Assembly (NCBI GenBank): GCA_002702065.1
Contig: NZXX01000001.1
Location: 1,364,001-1,428,000 of the forward strand
Direction: 5' to 3'
From: Anaerolineaceae bacterium
GTDB taxonomy: Bacteria > Chloroflexota > Anaerolineae > Aggregatilineales > Phototrophicaceae
Length of the DNA stretch: 64,000 nucleotides
Every line of letters starts with the position of its first letter. Position 1 is the first letter of the stretch. The notes under the pieces are model-generated. The model made no database searches. It saw nothing but the letters and a program-made list of their open reading frames with translations, and was not told where the DNA came from. Positions 15,462 to 24,705 of this stretch are shown piece after piece. The translations under genes and the position numbers were made by a program.

Positions 15462-15956
15462 ATGAGTAGTAACCAACTTCCTGCTGCGTCACCACCGGCT
15501 GCAACTTCGAAAAGCCGTTGGACAATGTCACGGGTTACGATGATTGTGGCTATTGTACTGATTGCGCTGATTCTGTTGATCTTTGTGGCTGGCCTGCTGC
15601 TGGCGGTAGCCACCGATGTAACCCAGACCGCACCTCGCGTACAGATGGTACGTGATGTTTTCATCATCATACTTGCTTTCCAGAGCATCCTGATTGTTGG
15701 TGCGCTGGCGGTTCTGATTGTGCAGATTGCGCGATTGATCAACCTGCTGCAAAACGAAGTCATGCCCATTCTGCAAAACACGCAGGAGACCATCACCACC
15801 GCACGGACAACCGTCGAGTTTGTGGGGAACAACCTGACCGAACCCGTCATGCGGCTGAATGGTTTCCTGGCAGCGCTCAGTGTTCTGCTGCGTGAAGTGT
15901 TTGGAATCCGGCGTGCACTGCGTCGTGGAGAGACTAACAATGGCGCGCAAGACTGA
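15462..15956 (+). CDS. DUF948-like membrane protein
   Basis: 164 residues: cytoplasmic Ser/Ala/Pro-rich N-terminus, two transmembrane helices (MIVAIVLIALILLIFVAGLL and FIIILAFQSILIVGALAVLI), then an amphipathic helix (NEVMPILQNTQETITTARTT) ending near GIRRALRR. The layout resembles DUF948/YtxG-type stress-linked proteins, which pair with YtxH-like proteins such as the next gene. The two reading frames overlap, supporting co-translation. Confidence 0.65.
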   Translation: MSSNQLPAASPPAATSKSRWTMSRVTMIVAIVLIALILLIFVAGLLLAVATDVTQTAPRVQMVRDVFIIILAFQSILIVGALAVLIVQIARLINLLQNEVMPILQNTQETITTARTTVEFVGNNLTEPVMRLNGFLAALSVLLREVFGIRRALRRGETNNGAQD

Positions 15957-16197
15957 ACCGCTTGATGCTGGTGCACTGCTGTTGGGTACGCTGATCGGTA
16001 TGGTCGCGGGCAGCATTGCCGCATTGTTCTTGACACCGCGCAGCGGGGCCGAGAATCGCCGGCAAATTACATCAACCGGGCACGGTATTCGCCAGCAGCT
16101 TGAAGAAGCTGTGACACCGACGGACCCCCTTGAAGAGAGTATTGCGGAAGGTAAAGCGGCGGCCCGGCGGCGGCGTCTGGAATTAGGCCTCGACTGA
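15940..16197 (+). CDS. YtxH-like small membrane protein
   Basis: 85 residues. A single membrane helix (GALLLGTLIGMVAGSIAALF) is followed by LTPRSGAENRR and a charged amphipathic tail, the hallmark of the YtxH/general-stress family. The ATG at 15940 lies inside the preceding gene (17-base overlap). It converges on nnr, overlapping its last 15 bases. Confidence 0.7.
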   Translation: MARKTEPLDAGALLLGTLIGMVAGSIAALFLTPRSGAENRRQITSTGHGIRQQLEEAVTPTDPLEESIAEGKAAARRRRLELGLD

Positions 16198-17787
16198 AGC
16201 GGCCCGTTCGATCCGTGTCAGTGCTGAGGACAGGTGGGCAACGACATCGCTTGCCATGACGCTGCGGCTGGTTCCCATATGCTGATGGGCCAGGACTGCC
16301 GCCAACCCATGAACATAGCCACCCACCGCCGCAGCATCAAAGGCGTCCAGCCCTTGCGCCAGTAACCCCGCAATAACTCCGGACAAGACGTCCCCGCTTC
16401 CCGCTTTTGCCAGCGCGTCCGTTTTGAACGGCAGCATGGCAACTCGGCCATCCGGCGCAGCAATCAGGGTATGCGCGCCTTTGAGCAAGAGCACCACCTG
16501 CCATTCTGCGGCCTTCTGAACCGCGATTTCCTGGCGATTTGCTTGAATATCACGGGTCGACAAGCCCGAAAGGCGAGACATCTCACCGGGATGCGGGGTG
16601 ATCACAGTGTCCGGAGACAGTTTTTGCCACCAGTTGTCTTGCTCAGACAGTAGGTTTAGCCCATCAGCATCAATAATCAACGCCGGTGGATTATGATTAA
16701 GCAGCTGGTCAAGCAGGGCTTGATTGGATTGAGCGCGCCCCCAGCCTGGCCCGATTAACAGGGCGTCATAATCTGCCAAAGAGGGCGGTTCAACGCTGTT
16801 CTGGGGCAGCCATGTTGCTTCGGGTACATGACCGGCAACTGAGGTAATGGTTTCTTCGGTGGTGTAGGTGGTCACCAGTCCCGCGCCGGTACGATAGGTC
16901 GCCTGCGTGGCAAGCGCAATTGCGCCGCGATAGTTCGCCGAACCGCCAATGACCAGCGCTTTACCGTATGTGCCTTTGTGTGAATTGACCGGGCGCTTGG
17001 GTAATCGCTGGCGAGTATATTCGGCGTCGACCAACGTCAGTGGGACTTCATTCAACTCCGGCAGGTCAGCCGGGACGCCAATCGTCGCGACGACAATATT
17101 GCCGGTGAGGGCTGCTCCGGGAAACGTGAACAAGCCAGGCTTGGCGGCAATAAACGTAATGGTGTCGTCTGCCGGAACAGCATGCGTATCCACTTCGCCA
17201 GTATCACAATTGAGGCCGCTGGGGCAATCCACCGCGAGGACATAGGGTGGGCGTGACTTCTGATCAGAAGCTGCGGGATAAGCCGGATTGATGATACGTT
17301 CCTCAGCTTCAATTGCGCGTACCTGCTCAAGCGTGTTATTGACGACCTGAAGGAGGCGTGTCACATCGCCTTGTAGCGGCAGGCGAATCCCGATACCAAA
17401 CAACGCGTCCAGAACAAGATGAGCGCTGCCGATCATTTGGCGCAGGACCCGATAACCTTGATCATCCTCTGCGTCAGCGATGTGGACACCGGCCTGCCGG
17501 GCCGCTTCGACCAGCGCGTCATCAGGCCGTTTTTGCAGCAGATAACACCGAACCAGCGCCGCGCTTTCCTGCGCCATGACCCGCGCGGCTACCAAGCCAT
17601 CACCGCCGTTATTTCCCTTCCCTACCAGAACAGTCACCCGCGCATCCGGTTGATTGCCGAGCATGGCTAGCGCGTGCCGTGCGGTGGCCTTGCCTGCGTT
17701 TTGCATCATCGTGTCATATGTCAGCCCGCCGGCATCGGCAGCAGCTTCTATGCGGCGCATTTGCTCCACAGAAACAATTCTGATCAT
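16183..17787 (-). CDS. nnr: Bifunctional NAD(P)H-hydrate repair enzyme (epimerase + dehydratase)
   Basis: 534 residues, the normal length of the fused enzyme. The N-terminal half is the NAD(P)HX epimerase (VGKGNNGGDGLVAARVM, then LDALFGIGIRLPLQG and a VDCPSGLNCDTG loop). The C-terminal half is the ADP/ATP-dependent NAD(P)HX dehydratase (ANYRGAIALA, LIGPGWGR, ITPHPGEMSRL, AKAGSGDVLSGVIAGLLAQG). It repairs hydrated, damaged NAD(P)H in the cytoplasm. A strong AAGGAGG precedes the ATG. A housekeeping gene that helps mark 15-26 kb as chromosomal backbone. Confidence 0.95.
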   Translation of the reverse strand: MIRIVSVEQMRRIEAAADAGGLTYDTMMQNAGKATARHALAMLGNQPDARVTVLVGKGNNGGDGLVAARVMAQESAALVRCYLLQKRPDDALVEAARQAGVHIADAEDDQGYRVLRQMIGSAHLVLDALFGIGIRLPLQGDVTRLLQVVNNTLEQVRAIEAEERIINPAYPAASDQKSRPPYVLAVDCPSGLNCDTGEVDTHAVPADDTITFIAAKPGLFTFPGAALTGNIVVATIGVPADLPELNEVPLTLVDAEYTRQRLPKRPVNSHKGTYGKALVIGGSANYRGAIALATQATYRTGAGLVTTYTTEETITSVAGHVPEATWLPQNSVEPPSLADYDALLIGPGWGRAQSNQALLDQLLNHNPPALIIDADGLNLLSEQDNWWQKLSPDTVITPHPGEMSRLSGLSTRDIQANRQEIAVQKAAEWQVVLLLKGAHTLIAAPDGRVAMLPFKTDALAKAGSGDVLSGVIAGLLAQGLDAFDAAAVGGYVHGLAAVLAHQHMGTSRSVMASDVVAHLSSALTRIERAASVEA

Positions 17788-17836
17788 ACTAGCCTCCTTG
17801 CTGGCAGATTTTCTATCGTACCGGTTTGGTAAACAA

Positions 17837-17863
17837 AAATCCAGCAGTGTGAGTGCTGGATTT
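17837..17863 (-). terminator. Intrinsic terminator downstream of the polyprenyl synthase
   Basis: AAATCCAGCA pairs perfectly with TGCTGGATTT around a 7-nt loop; read on the minus strand the stem runs into TTTTTG. It separates the 17889-18812 gene from nnr. Confidence 0.85.
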
Positions 17864-17888
17864 CAACGTTGACGAGAGATGTGACTGT

Positions 17889-18812
17889 CTAGAAATCTCG
17901 ATTAACAATCATCTCGGCCAGGGCGATCAATTCGTCTTTTGCACGAGATTCTGGCAACACATCCAGTTCGCTGACTGCCTGCTGAACCAGCATATTTGCC
18001 TGCGTGCGGGCTTCTTCAATCGCGTTGCCCTTCAGGATCTTCTGTTTGATCGCGGCCAGTGGGTCGTCAGAAACGGCGACAGGCTCCGCTACGGCTTCGC
18101 CGCCATTGTGTGCATAGACGCTGCCCACCCCTTTACCCTGTGCCAGATCAATGCCGGATGTCTTGCCGAGCTGCTCTGAGTCAGCTATCAGATCGAGAAT
18201 ATCGTCGATGATCTGGAAAGCCAGCCCGACATTAAATCCATATTGGCCCAGCGCGGTGATCTGCTCTTTCGTGGCCCCGGCGAGCGTGCCACCCAGCTGC
18301 CCGGCAGACTTGAACAGGGCGGCGGTCTTTCGCGCGATGATCTGATAATAAACTTCGCGGGAGAGATTGCCATCTTTGGCCGCTGCCGCTTGCAACGTTT
18401 CACCTTCAACCAGCGCAATCGTTGCATCGGCCAGCAGGATATTCATATCCTGATAAGGGGCCATCAGTTCGTAGACCTTCGTGAACAGAAAGTCCCCGGT
18501 TAGTAAGGCGAAGGTACGCCCCCAGATCGCATTAATAGACGGGCGCCCCCGGCGGACATGTCCATGATCGTTGATGTCGTCGTGAACCACACTGGCAGTA
18601 TGAACCAGCTCGACCGCAGCGGCAACCGGCGCAGCATAGTCGAAGTCCTGACCACCGGTTGCGGCGTAGCTGAGCATAAGCAAGCGCGGGCGGACCCGTT
18701 TGCCACCGGCACTCAGAATGTGACGGCTGGCGTCGCGCAGAACAGTTACGTCACTGTCAACGCTGCTGATCATGGTTTGTTCAACGGCCTGCATGGCCTT
18801 CATTATATCCAT
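17889..18812 (-). CDS. Polyprenyl diphosphate synthase
   Basis: 307 residues, trans-isoprenyl diphosphate synthase family. First Asp-rich motif VVHDDINDHGHVRRGRP (DDxxD form), the substrate-binding GGKRVRPRLL, and the second motif QIIDDILDLIAD are all present. It condenses isopentenyl diphosphate onto an allylic primer to make the long chain used for quinones or carotenoids. Exact chain length cannot be read safely from here. Transcribed alone, with a terminator behind it. Confidence 0.9.
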   Translation of the reverse strand: MDIMKAMQAVEQTMISSVDSDVTVLRDASRHILSAGGKRVRPRLLMLSYAATGGQDFDYAAPVAAAVELVHTASVVHDDINDHGHVRRGRPSINAIWGRTFALLTGDFLFTKVYELMAPYQDMNILLADATIALVEGETLQAAAAKDGNLSREVYYQIIARKTAALFKSAGQLGGTLAGATKEQITALGQYGFNVGLAFQIIDDILDLIADSEQLGKTSGIDLAQGKGVGSVYAHNGGEAVAEPVAVSDDPLAAIKQKILKGNAIEEARTQANMLVQQAVSELDVLPESRAKDELIALAEMIVNRDF

Positions 18813-18930
18813 GAGGAAGCAACCTTATGTGATGTTAATGGGATCGTTTGTAACTTTCAGAACAAACTAAATTTATTTTACCGTAATTGAAAAAGAGTGT
18901 CAATCAATGCCTGGGTCATTAATCTGCCCA

Positions 18931-20067
18931 TTATATAGAGACCCGGGTTGAATTGACGGTTGGCAGCAAAAAATAGAATGTGCTGCCTTTGCCTTGCTCA
19001 CTTTCTACCACAATATCAATGCCATGACGATCCAGAATCAGACGCACATTGGCCAGGCCGACGCCGGTTCCACTATAGCGGCGGCGGCTGGAAGAGTCTA
19101 CCTGATAAAACGATTCGAAGATGTGCTCAATTTGATCTTTAGGAATACCAATGCCGTAATCCTGAACGCTGATTTTGATGTGGTCGTCCTGCCGCTGGGC
19201 GCGGACGTGAACATCCTTCTTGCTGAATTTCAGCGCATTGTCGATCAGCTGCTGGATAACGGCGCTGATGCCTTGCCGGTCACCATGGGCAAGGGGCAGG
19301 TTGGGTTCAATATCCACCTGGATACGCGCGATGTGGTCTTTATATTCCCACGTACGCCGCAGGTCACGGAGGGCCGAATCAATACACTCCCGGACAATCA
19401 ACGGCGAGTTGCTCATATCGTTCAGGCTGGCAGCCAGTTGTGTGATATTTTTGACGACTGCTTCAAGCCGGGTGGTGGCGCGCAGGGCGTATTCCACGAG
19501 GGAATTGTGATCGATTTCTTCAGCGATGAGGGCCACCGCAGACTTGACCTGTAACAGAGGCGTATTCAATTCATGCGTGACATTGCGTACGATGCTGTAT
19601 TTCAGGGTTTCGATTTCGTCGGCAGTGCGCTGTCGGGCTGTTTGCTTGCGCTGCAACTCGCGGTTGGCTTCTTCCAGTGCCGCAATACGCATCTGCATGA
19701 CGGCCATCTGCGACTTGCGTTCGACGGCCTGCTGAATCTGATATGGCACCATCGGATGACTGGTTCTGGGCAAGACCGCGTCGACCAGCGCCAGACAATA
19801 CTCGTTGGGGATGTCGTCGCTAAACAGAACAATTGCCGGACGTTCTTCGATACTGAACCGGTTGTGCAGGGAAGCAAACAGATCAATATGGGTCTGGTCG
19901 CAGCCGGTAGCGACGATCACATCGGGTGTGTGCTGGTCGAGATGTTCCTGTAACTGGGTTAGTGGACAGTTGACGGCAGTCGAGTGCAGGTCCGGCAACC
20001 ACAGATCAGCAGTGCTGGTGTCGGGTGTTACGACGATGATGGACATTACCTGTTCGTGGTAGAGCAT
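18931..20067 (-). CDS. Sensor histidine kinase with an N-terminal receiver-like domain
   Basis: 378 residues. Residues ~8-125 resemble a degenerate receiver (IIVVTPDT, VIVATGCDQTHIDLF, AIVLFSDD, ALVDAVLPRTSHPM). A coiled coil (RKSQMAVMQMRIAALEEANRELQ) then leads to the H-box VTHELNTPL, N-box QLIDNALKFS, DYGIGIP and GTGVGLANVR. No transmembrane helix is visible, so it is a cytoplasmic kinase. GGGAGGA precedes the ATG at 20067. No partner regulator is adjacent. Confidence 0.85.
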   Translation of the reverse strand: MLYHEQVMSIIVVTPDTSTADLWLPDLHSTAVNCPLTQLQEHLDQHTPDVIVATGCDQTHIDLFASLHNRFSIEERPAIVLFSDDIPNEYCLALVDAVLPRTSHPMVPYQIQQAVERKSQMAVMQMRIAALEEANRELQRKQTARQRTADEIETLKYSIVRNVTHELNTPLLQVKSAVALIAEEIDHNSLVEYALRATTRLEAVVKNITQLAASLNDMSNSPLIVRECIDSALRDLRRTWEYKDHIARIQVDIEPNLPLAHGDRQGISAVIQQLIDNALKFSKKDVHVRAQRQDDHIKISVQDYGIGIPKDQIEHIFESFYQVDSSSRRRYSGTGVGLANVRLILDRHGIDIVVESEQGKGSTFYFLLPTVNSTRVSI

Positions 20068-20100
20068 CAGTCCTCCCTCACTGTGGCAGCAATGGTGCGA

Positions 20101-21309
20101 TCACTTTTCCTGACATCGGCCCAGAGTCTGGCAAAGCTGGTTCAGGTGCAGACGGTCATGCTGGGCTGTAAAATGTGCCATTTCGAGCAGCGTCGTCGGG
20201 CCAAAAATGCTGTGACGCGCCGGTCTGTGCCAGTCTTGCGGCTGGAGTTGCGCTAGCCACTGGATCGTTTCTTGTCGACACTGGATAAAACGATCGGCAG
20301 CCTGGTAGCCATCTTCATAGCAGGAGGGCACTTCGCCAGGACCGGGTGGTTGTCTGGGTGGTGACAGGAACGGATTATCTTCTGCGAGAATACGCTGTAA
20401 ACGCGGTAGCTGGACCGTGGTCTCGCTTTGCAGCAAATGACAGACAATTTCCATGATCGACCATTCATCCGGGTCCGGATGCTGGAGCCAGTGCTGCGGC
20501 GCGACATTCGTCAATAATCCCGCCAGTGCGCCCATGTTGCCCCGCAGCTGCGGTTCAATAGCCTGGGGGCCGGGGATGCGGTGCGCAAAATCTGACGGCC
20601 AGTCCTGCCGTGTCACACGCGCGAAAAAATCGTCGAGGGTTCCCGTATAACTGGCTGGCTGAGGCGAGGGCACTGCCGGGGTGGGGCAAATGAGGTACGT
20701 ATACAGGCCCAGTTTGGCAGCGGGTTCAATATCATTGTCGATGTTATCGCCAATCATCAGCGCTTCATCCGGTTCCACGCCGACGCGCGCAATGATCTCG
20801 GCGTAATAGGCCGGGTCCGGCTTGGTGAAGTGCATGTTTTCGCTGTGGGTGACCAGCGCGTACTGCGTCAGGTCATCGGGCAGCCCCGCCCACGCCAGAC
20901 GCTGCCGAATCGCCTCGGCAGGATACAGCGGATTGGTGGCGATAACCACCGCATACTCGCGCCGCTGCAAGGCGTCGATCAGTCGTGGCGCCAGCGGGAC
21001 CTTTTCGATGCAGTCCTGCAGCTGCGGGTAAACATGCGCGTAAAAATCTGCAAATGTGGTTCGAATCTCGTCTGAGGAACGGCCAGTCGCCGCAGCGATG
21101 ACCGATTCAGCCAGATCACTGATGGATTGGCGCGGGTCACGCAGACCAGCCGCCGCCTGTATATACTGGCGCAGTACATTGGATATTTGCGGGTACTGCC
21201 AGCGTTCTTCAATGAAGGCGTCAATCAGGCGGAGATACTCCGGTACAAATACCTTGTCGGCATTGATGAGCAGCGTATCATCCAGATCAACCAGAACGGC
21301 CTTAATCAT
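20101..21309 (-). CDS. HAD hydrolase fused to a DinB-like domain
   Basis: 402 residues from the ATG at 21309. Residues 1-~225 are a HAD phosphatase (VLVDLDDTLL, VVIATNP, TKPDP, LMIGDNIDNDIEPA). The C-terminal ~150 residues look like a DinB/DUF664 four-helix domain (DEWSIMEIVCHLLQSE, then FTAQHDRLHLNQLCQ), with the His residues expected for metal binding. The fusion is unusual, and substrate and role are unknown. The start overlaps the 3' end of the preceding gene (21302-21658), so the two are translationally coupled. Confidence 0.8.
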   Translation of the reverse strand: MIKAVLVDLDDTLLINADKVFVPEYLRLIDAFIEERWQYPQISNVLRQYIQAAAGLRDPRQSISDLAESVIAAATGRSSDEIRTTFADFYAHVYPQLQDCIEKVPLAPRLIDALQRREYAVVIATNPLYPAEAIRQRLAWAGLPDDLTQYALVTHSENMHFTKPDPAYYAEIIARVGVEPDEALMIGDNIDNDIEPAAKLGLYTYLICPTPAVPSPQPASYTGTLDDFFARVTRQDWPSDFAHRIPGPQAIEPQLRGNMGALAGLLTNVAPQHWLQHPDPDEWSIMEIVCHLLQSETTVQLPRLQRILAEDNPFLSPPRQPPGPGEVPSCYEDGYQAADRFIQCRQETIQWLAQLQPQDWHRPARHSIFGPTTLLEMAHFTAQHDRLHLNQLCQTLGRCQEK

Positions 21310-21658
21310 CGTCAGATTTTTCCAGTGCCTGCCGGAAAATATCGAGGCCTTCGTTGTTTTCGAGGTCAGTACACCCGGTATAGGCTTCTTCGACTGGAAT
21401 AGGCTCATCGTGGCAGTAGGCTTCTACCTCAAGCTGGCGGCCTAACCCCAGTATGCGCGACGTAACGGTCAGTTCCAGACGGAGGTTCGGATTTGCATTG
21501 GCGTTCAGGATGTCCGGCACCTGACAACGGGAACAATCGCTTGGTTTCCATGGCATCGATTGCGGATTATATTTGATCAATCGGCATTCCTGAATGTTGC
21601 GCCCCCGGTGGAAATCCTGGTAATAATGACGACATTCTTTGCCCGCAGGTGTCTGCAT
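21302..21658 (-). CDS. Conserved small Cys-containing protein
   Basis: 118 residues, no family named. It starts MQTPAGKECRHYYQDFHRGR and contains CRLIKYN, CSRC and CHDE/GC, a spread of Cys and His that could bind a metal. A Leu-rich strand region (LRLELTVTSRILGLGR) follows. It overlaps the HAD-DinB start by 8 bases, so the pair is an operon. Confidence 0.7.
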   Translation of the reverse strand: MQTPAGKECRHYYQDFHRGRNIQECRLIKYNPQSMPWKPSDCSRCQVPDILNANANPNLRLELTVTSRILGLGRQLEVEAYCHDEPIPVEEAYTGCTDLENNEGLDIFRQALEKSDDD

Positions 21659-21741
21659 AGCTCTGGTTGTGTGCCTCTATCATTCGTGTGCATCTACTGT
21701 AACACAATTCAAGGGCAATAGAAATTAGCTAACGATTACTT

Positions 21742-24537
21742 TTAGGTAAGATTTAACCAATTCCTGGCAGCAGCAGACAGCCCGTCCAGTGGGCCATTTT
21801 CGACGTGACAATCGGGCAGGGCTTCAAGGAAGTGAGCGCCATAACCCTTGCTGATCACGCGCCGGTCGAAGACGGTGACGACGCCTCGATCTGTGCTGGA
21901 ACGGATCAGCCGACCAAACCCTTGCCGGAAGCGCAGAATAGCATCTGGTATCGCATAGTCATTAAACGAATTCGGATACGTGTCCGAACGGGCGGCAAAG
22001 ACCGGATCGCTGGGTACGGCAAACGGCAGCCGTACAATCACAAGCGCGCTCAGGTTTTCGCCTGGAATATCCACACCTTCCCAGAAGCTGCGCGTACCCA
22101 ACAGTACGGCTTTTTCAGTCGACACGAAGCCATCCAGCAGTGCCTGGCGGCTGCTGCCATCGCTCTGGTCATAAACGGCAATATTGCCGAGTGCCAGCCG
22201 GGGGGTGATCGCCTGCGCCGTTTGCCGCAGTTGCGCATAACTGGTGAACAAGGCCAGCACGCGACCACCCAGGGTTGCTGCTAACTCGATAATGCCTCGT
22301 TCAACGGCGTGTTGATAGCGGTTGCGATCATTGGGTTCCGGGATATCCGTCGGTATATACAGCAGCGTTGATTCGCGATAGTTAAACGGCGACCCGACTT
22401 CCAGCGTGGCAACATGATCCGCACTCAGCCGTTCCCGAATGTAGTTGAAGTTGCCCCGCGTTTGCAGCGTCGCACTGGTGAGGATGATGGTTTCCTTGTT
22501 GTTCCAGAGGTAATTCTCGGCAACCGGGCCGATGTGTAAGGGCGCGGCATGAATCGACGTGGCGTTGAAACGATCGCGCGACGTGTTGATCCAGTAGATC
22601 ATATTCGGATCGGGTTCGATGATGAAGCTGTTGAGTTGGCTGTTAGTCTCTTTGAGATAACGCGCAGCTGTCGCGGTGCTGTTGACCAGATCGCTGTAGT
22701 CGGGCAGGTCGTACTGTTCCATGCGGGCCAGTGCTTCAGTCAGGTATTGCATGGCCTGGCTCAGTACGTCAAAGAACTCTTTGAGATTATTCCACCGCTC
22801 CTGCAAGTGAGCGAAAGCGTCGCGGTCGCGAATAGCCTGGGTGACCCGCGTCTGGGTATTGTAGTCAGTGGCGTTGGGTTGATCAGGGTTGTCAACCACG
22901 TTCTGAAAAGCGGTAAACAGCGAACCAATGTGATGCTCCATAAGTTTGGTGGCATCGCTGATGGCTGATACGCCTTTCTTCAAACGCTTCACTTCTTTTT
23001 CGGGCGCGGCAGATTCTGCGCTGCGCAACACTTCTCCCAGCAGGCCGGATTTTGAACCACCGAGGTCAGCCAGACGGCGGCGCAGAGTGGCTTCATCAAG
23101 CCGGAAGCTAAAACTGCTGGTGACCGCATCTTCGAGATGGTGACCTTCATCGAGGACCAGACAGGTGTATTCGGGCAGGACGCGATTGTCGCTGGCAGCG
23201 TCCGAGAGCAGCAGCGCATGGTTCACGATAATCAGATGGGCTGATTCGGCAGCTTTGCGGGCTTTATAAAACGGGCAGGTGCCGCTCATGACCGAACGGC
23301 AGCGGTCCAGCTGACAGCCTTCATCTTCGGCACTCAGGCGCTGCCATGTAATGTTTTCAATGGGACCGCGCAGGCTGATCTCCCCGCGGTCACCAGTCGG
23401 ACTTTCCAGCAGCCAGACCAGAATTTTGGCCAGGGTGCGTAGTTCATCAATGCTGGTTGGACGGCGGCGGCGGATGGCGGCCAGGCGGCGCGGGCACAGG
23501 TAATTGCTGCGTCCTTTTAGAACTGTCGCCTTAAAGGGGATATCCAGCGCCTGATGAAGCACCGGCAAATCTTTGTTGATGAGCTGCTCCTGCAAGTTGA
23601 TCGTGTTGGTCGAAATCACCACACGCTGATTGTTTGCCGTGGCCCACAGAATAGCCGGGACCAGATATGCGATCGATTTGCCCGTTCCCGTACCGGCCTC
23701 GATCATGATGTGCCCGCCCTGATTAAAGGTTTCGGTCACAGCCCGTGCCATTGTGATTTGCTGAGGGCGTTTGTCGTAACCCGGAATAACCTGCGAGAGC
23801 GCGCCGTTTTCGTCAATCAAACCGATAACGGATTCTGTATCCAGTGAGTCTAGATCGTCATTTGGACGCAGCGGTTTTTCATCTTTTGGTGGTGGCCCGA
23901 ACAGGTCTTTGCCGGAAAGATCAACCGGGCTGTTGTCCTGCGGGATGGGTTTTTCCTCAAGGGCCGCCCGAAACACAGGCTCTGCCTGCCAGCCAAGGCC
24001 CTGTGCGGCGTTGACAATTTCTTGCAGGGTAGCATAGGGCAGTCCCAGCGCCCGTTCCCACAGCTTCCAGTACAGCAGGGCGGTCGCGCGAATATCGTCC
24101 AACGCTCGATGCGCGTGTTCCAGGTCGATGCCGACTTCAGCGGTCAGGCTGTTGAGATTGTAGCGTGGCGCCCGTGGCAGCAGCACCGCGGCGAGATCGT
24201 AGGTGTCGATCAGCATGTTCGCGGTCAGGACGTTATAGCGGGCCAGGAATGCGGCATCAAAATTGATTGAATGGCCGATGACTGGTGCGTCGCCGACAAA
24301 TTTTTTGAGTGCGGGCAGTACCTGCTCGATGCTGGGTTGACCGGCTACCTGGTCGGTTGTAATGCCAGTGATGTGGGTGACCGCTGGCGGAACCGGAAAG
24401 CCAGGGTCAATCAGTTGTTCAAATTCATCAATAATCTTGCCGTCTTGCATACGGACCGCGCCGATTTCGATGATGCGGTCGTTAGCTGAATCGAGGCCCG
24501 TGGTCTCGAGGTCAATGGCGATGAGTTCGCCGCGCAT
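21742..24537 (-). CDS. dinG: DEDDh exonuclease - DinG helicase fusion
   Basis: 931 residues. The N-terminal DnaQ-like 3'-5' exonuclease shows AIDLETTGLD, GHSINFDAAFL and HRALDDIRATAL. The helicase part shows IEAGTGTGKSIAYLVPA (Walker A), a cysteine set around YLCPRR, CQLDRC and CPFYKARK that fits an XPD-like Fe-S domain, DEGHHLED (DEAH), and LGTRSFWEGVDIPGE plus RQGFGRLIRS late motifs. This architecture is that of Firmicutes/Chloroflexi DinG-type enzymes that act on DNA (or RNA-DNA) structures. Divergent from the aminotransferase. Confidence 0.93.
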   Translation of the reverse strand: MRGELIAIDLETTGLDSANDRIIEIGAVRMQDGKIIDEFEQLIDPGFPVPPAVTHITGITTDQVAGQPSIEQVLPALKKFVGDAPVIGHSINFDAAFLARYNVLTANMLIDTYDLAAVLLPRAPRYNLNSLTAEVGIDLEHAHRALDDIRATALLYWKLWERALGLPYATLQEIVNAAQGLGWQAEPVFRAALEEKPIPQDNSPVDLSGKDLFGPPPKDEKPLRPNDDLDSLDTESVIGLIDENGALSQVIPGYDKRPQQITMARAVTETFNQGGHIMIEAGTGTGKSIAYLVPAILWATANNQRVVISTNTINLQEQLINKDLPVLHQALDIPFKATVLKGRSNYLCPRRLAAIRRRRPTSIDELRTLAKILVWLLESPTGDRGEISLRGPIENITWQRLSAEDEGCQLDRCRSVMSGTCPFYKARKAAESAHLIIVNHALLLSDAASDNRVLPEYTCLVLDEGHHLEDAVTSSFSFRLDEATLRRRLADLGGSKSGLLGEVLRSAESAAPEKEVKRLKKGVSAISDATKLMEHHIGSLFTAFQNVVDNPDQPNATDYNTQTRVTQAIRDRDAFAHLQERWNNLKEFFDVLSQAMQYLTEALARMEQYDLPDYSDLVNSTATAARYLKETNSQLNSFIIEPDPNMIYWINTSRDRFNATSIHAAPLHIGPVAENYLWNNKETIILTSATLQTRGNFNYIRERLSADHVATLEVGSPFNYRESTLLYIPTDIPEPNDRNRYQHAVERGIIELAATLGGRVLALFTSYAQLRQTAQAITPRLALGNIAVYDQSDGSSRQALLDGFVSTEKAVLLGTRSFWEGVDIPGENLSALVIVRLPFAVPSDPVFAARSDTYPNSFNDYAIPDAILRFRQGFGRLIRSSTDRGVVTVFDRRVISKGYGAHFLEALPDCHVENGPLDGLSAAARNWLNLT

Positions 24538-24705
24538 AGGGGTTCCGATCTAGGACAATATGCCAGTTTGATACAAATGTTCAGGCAGTATAGCATCAGA
24601 AAACGAATGAACAAAGGACAACATCCGTAACGATCGTTTGGTGAAGCCGGAGGAGCGCAGTAGAATAACGGTGTATGATCGGGCATTCAGCGAGGAGTGT
24701 GAAGG

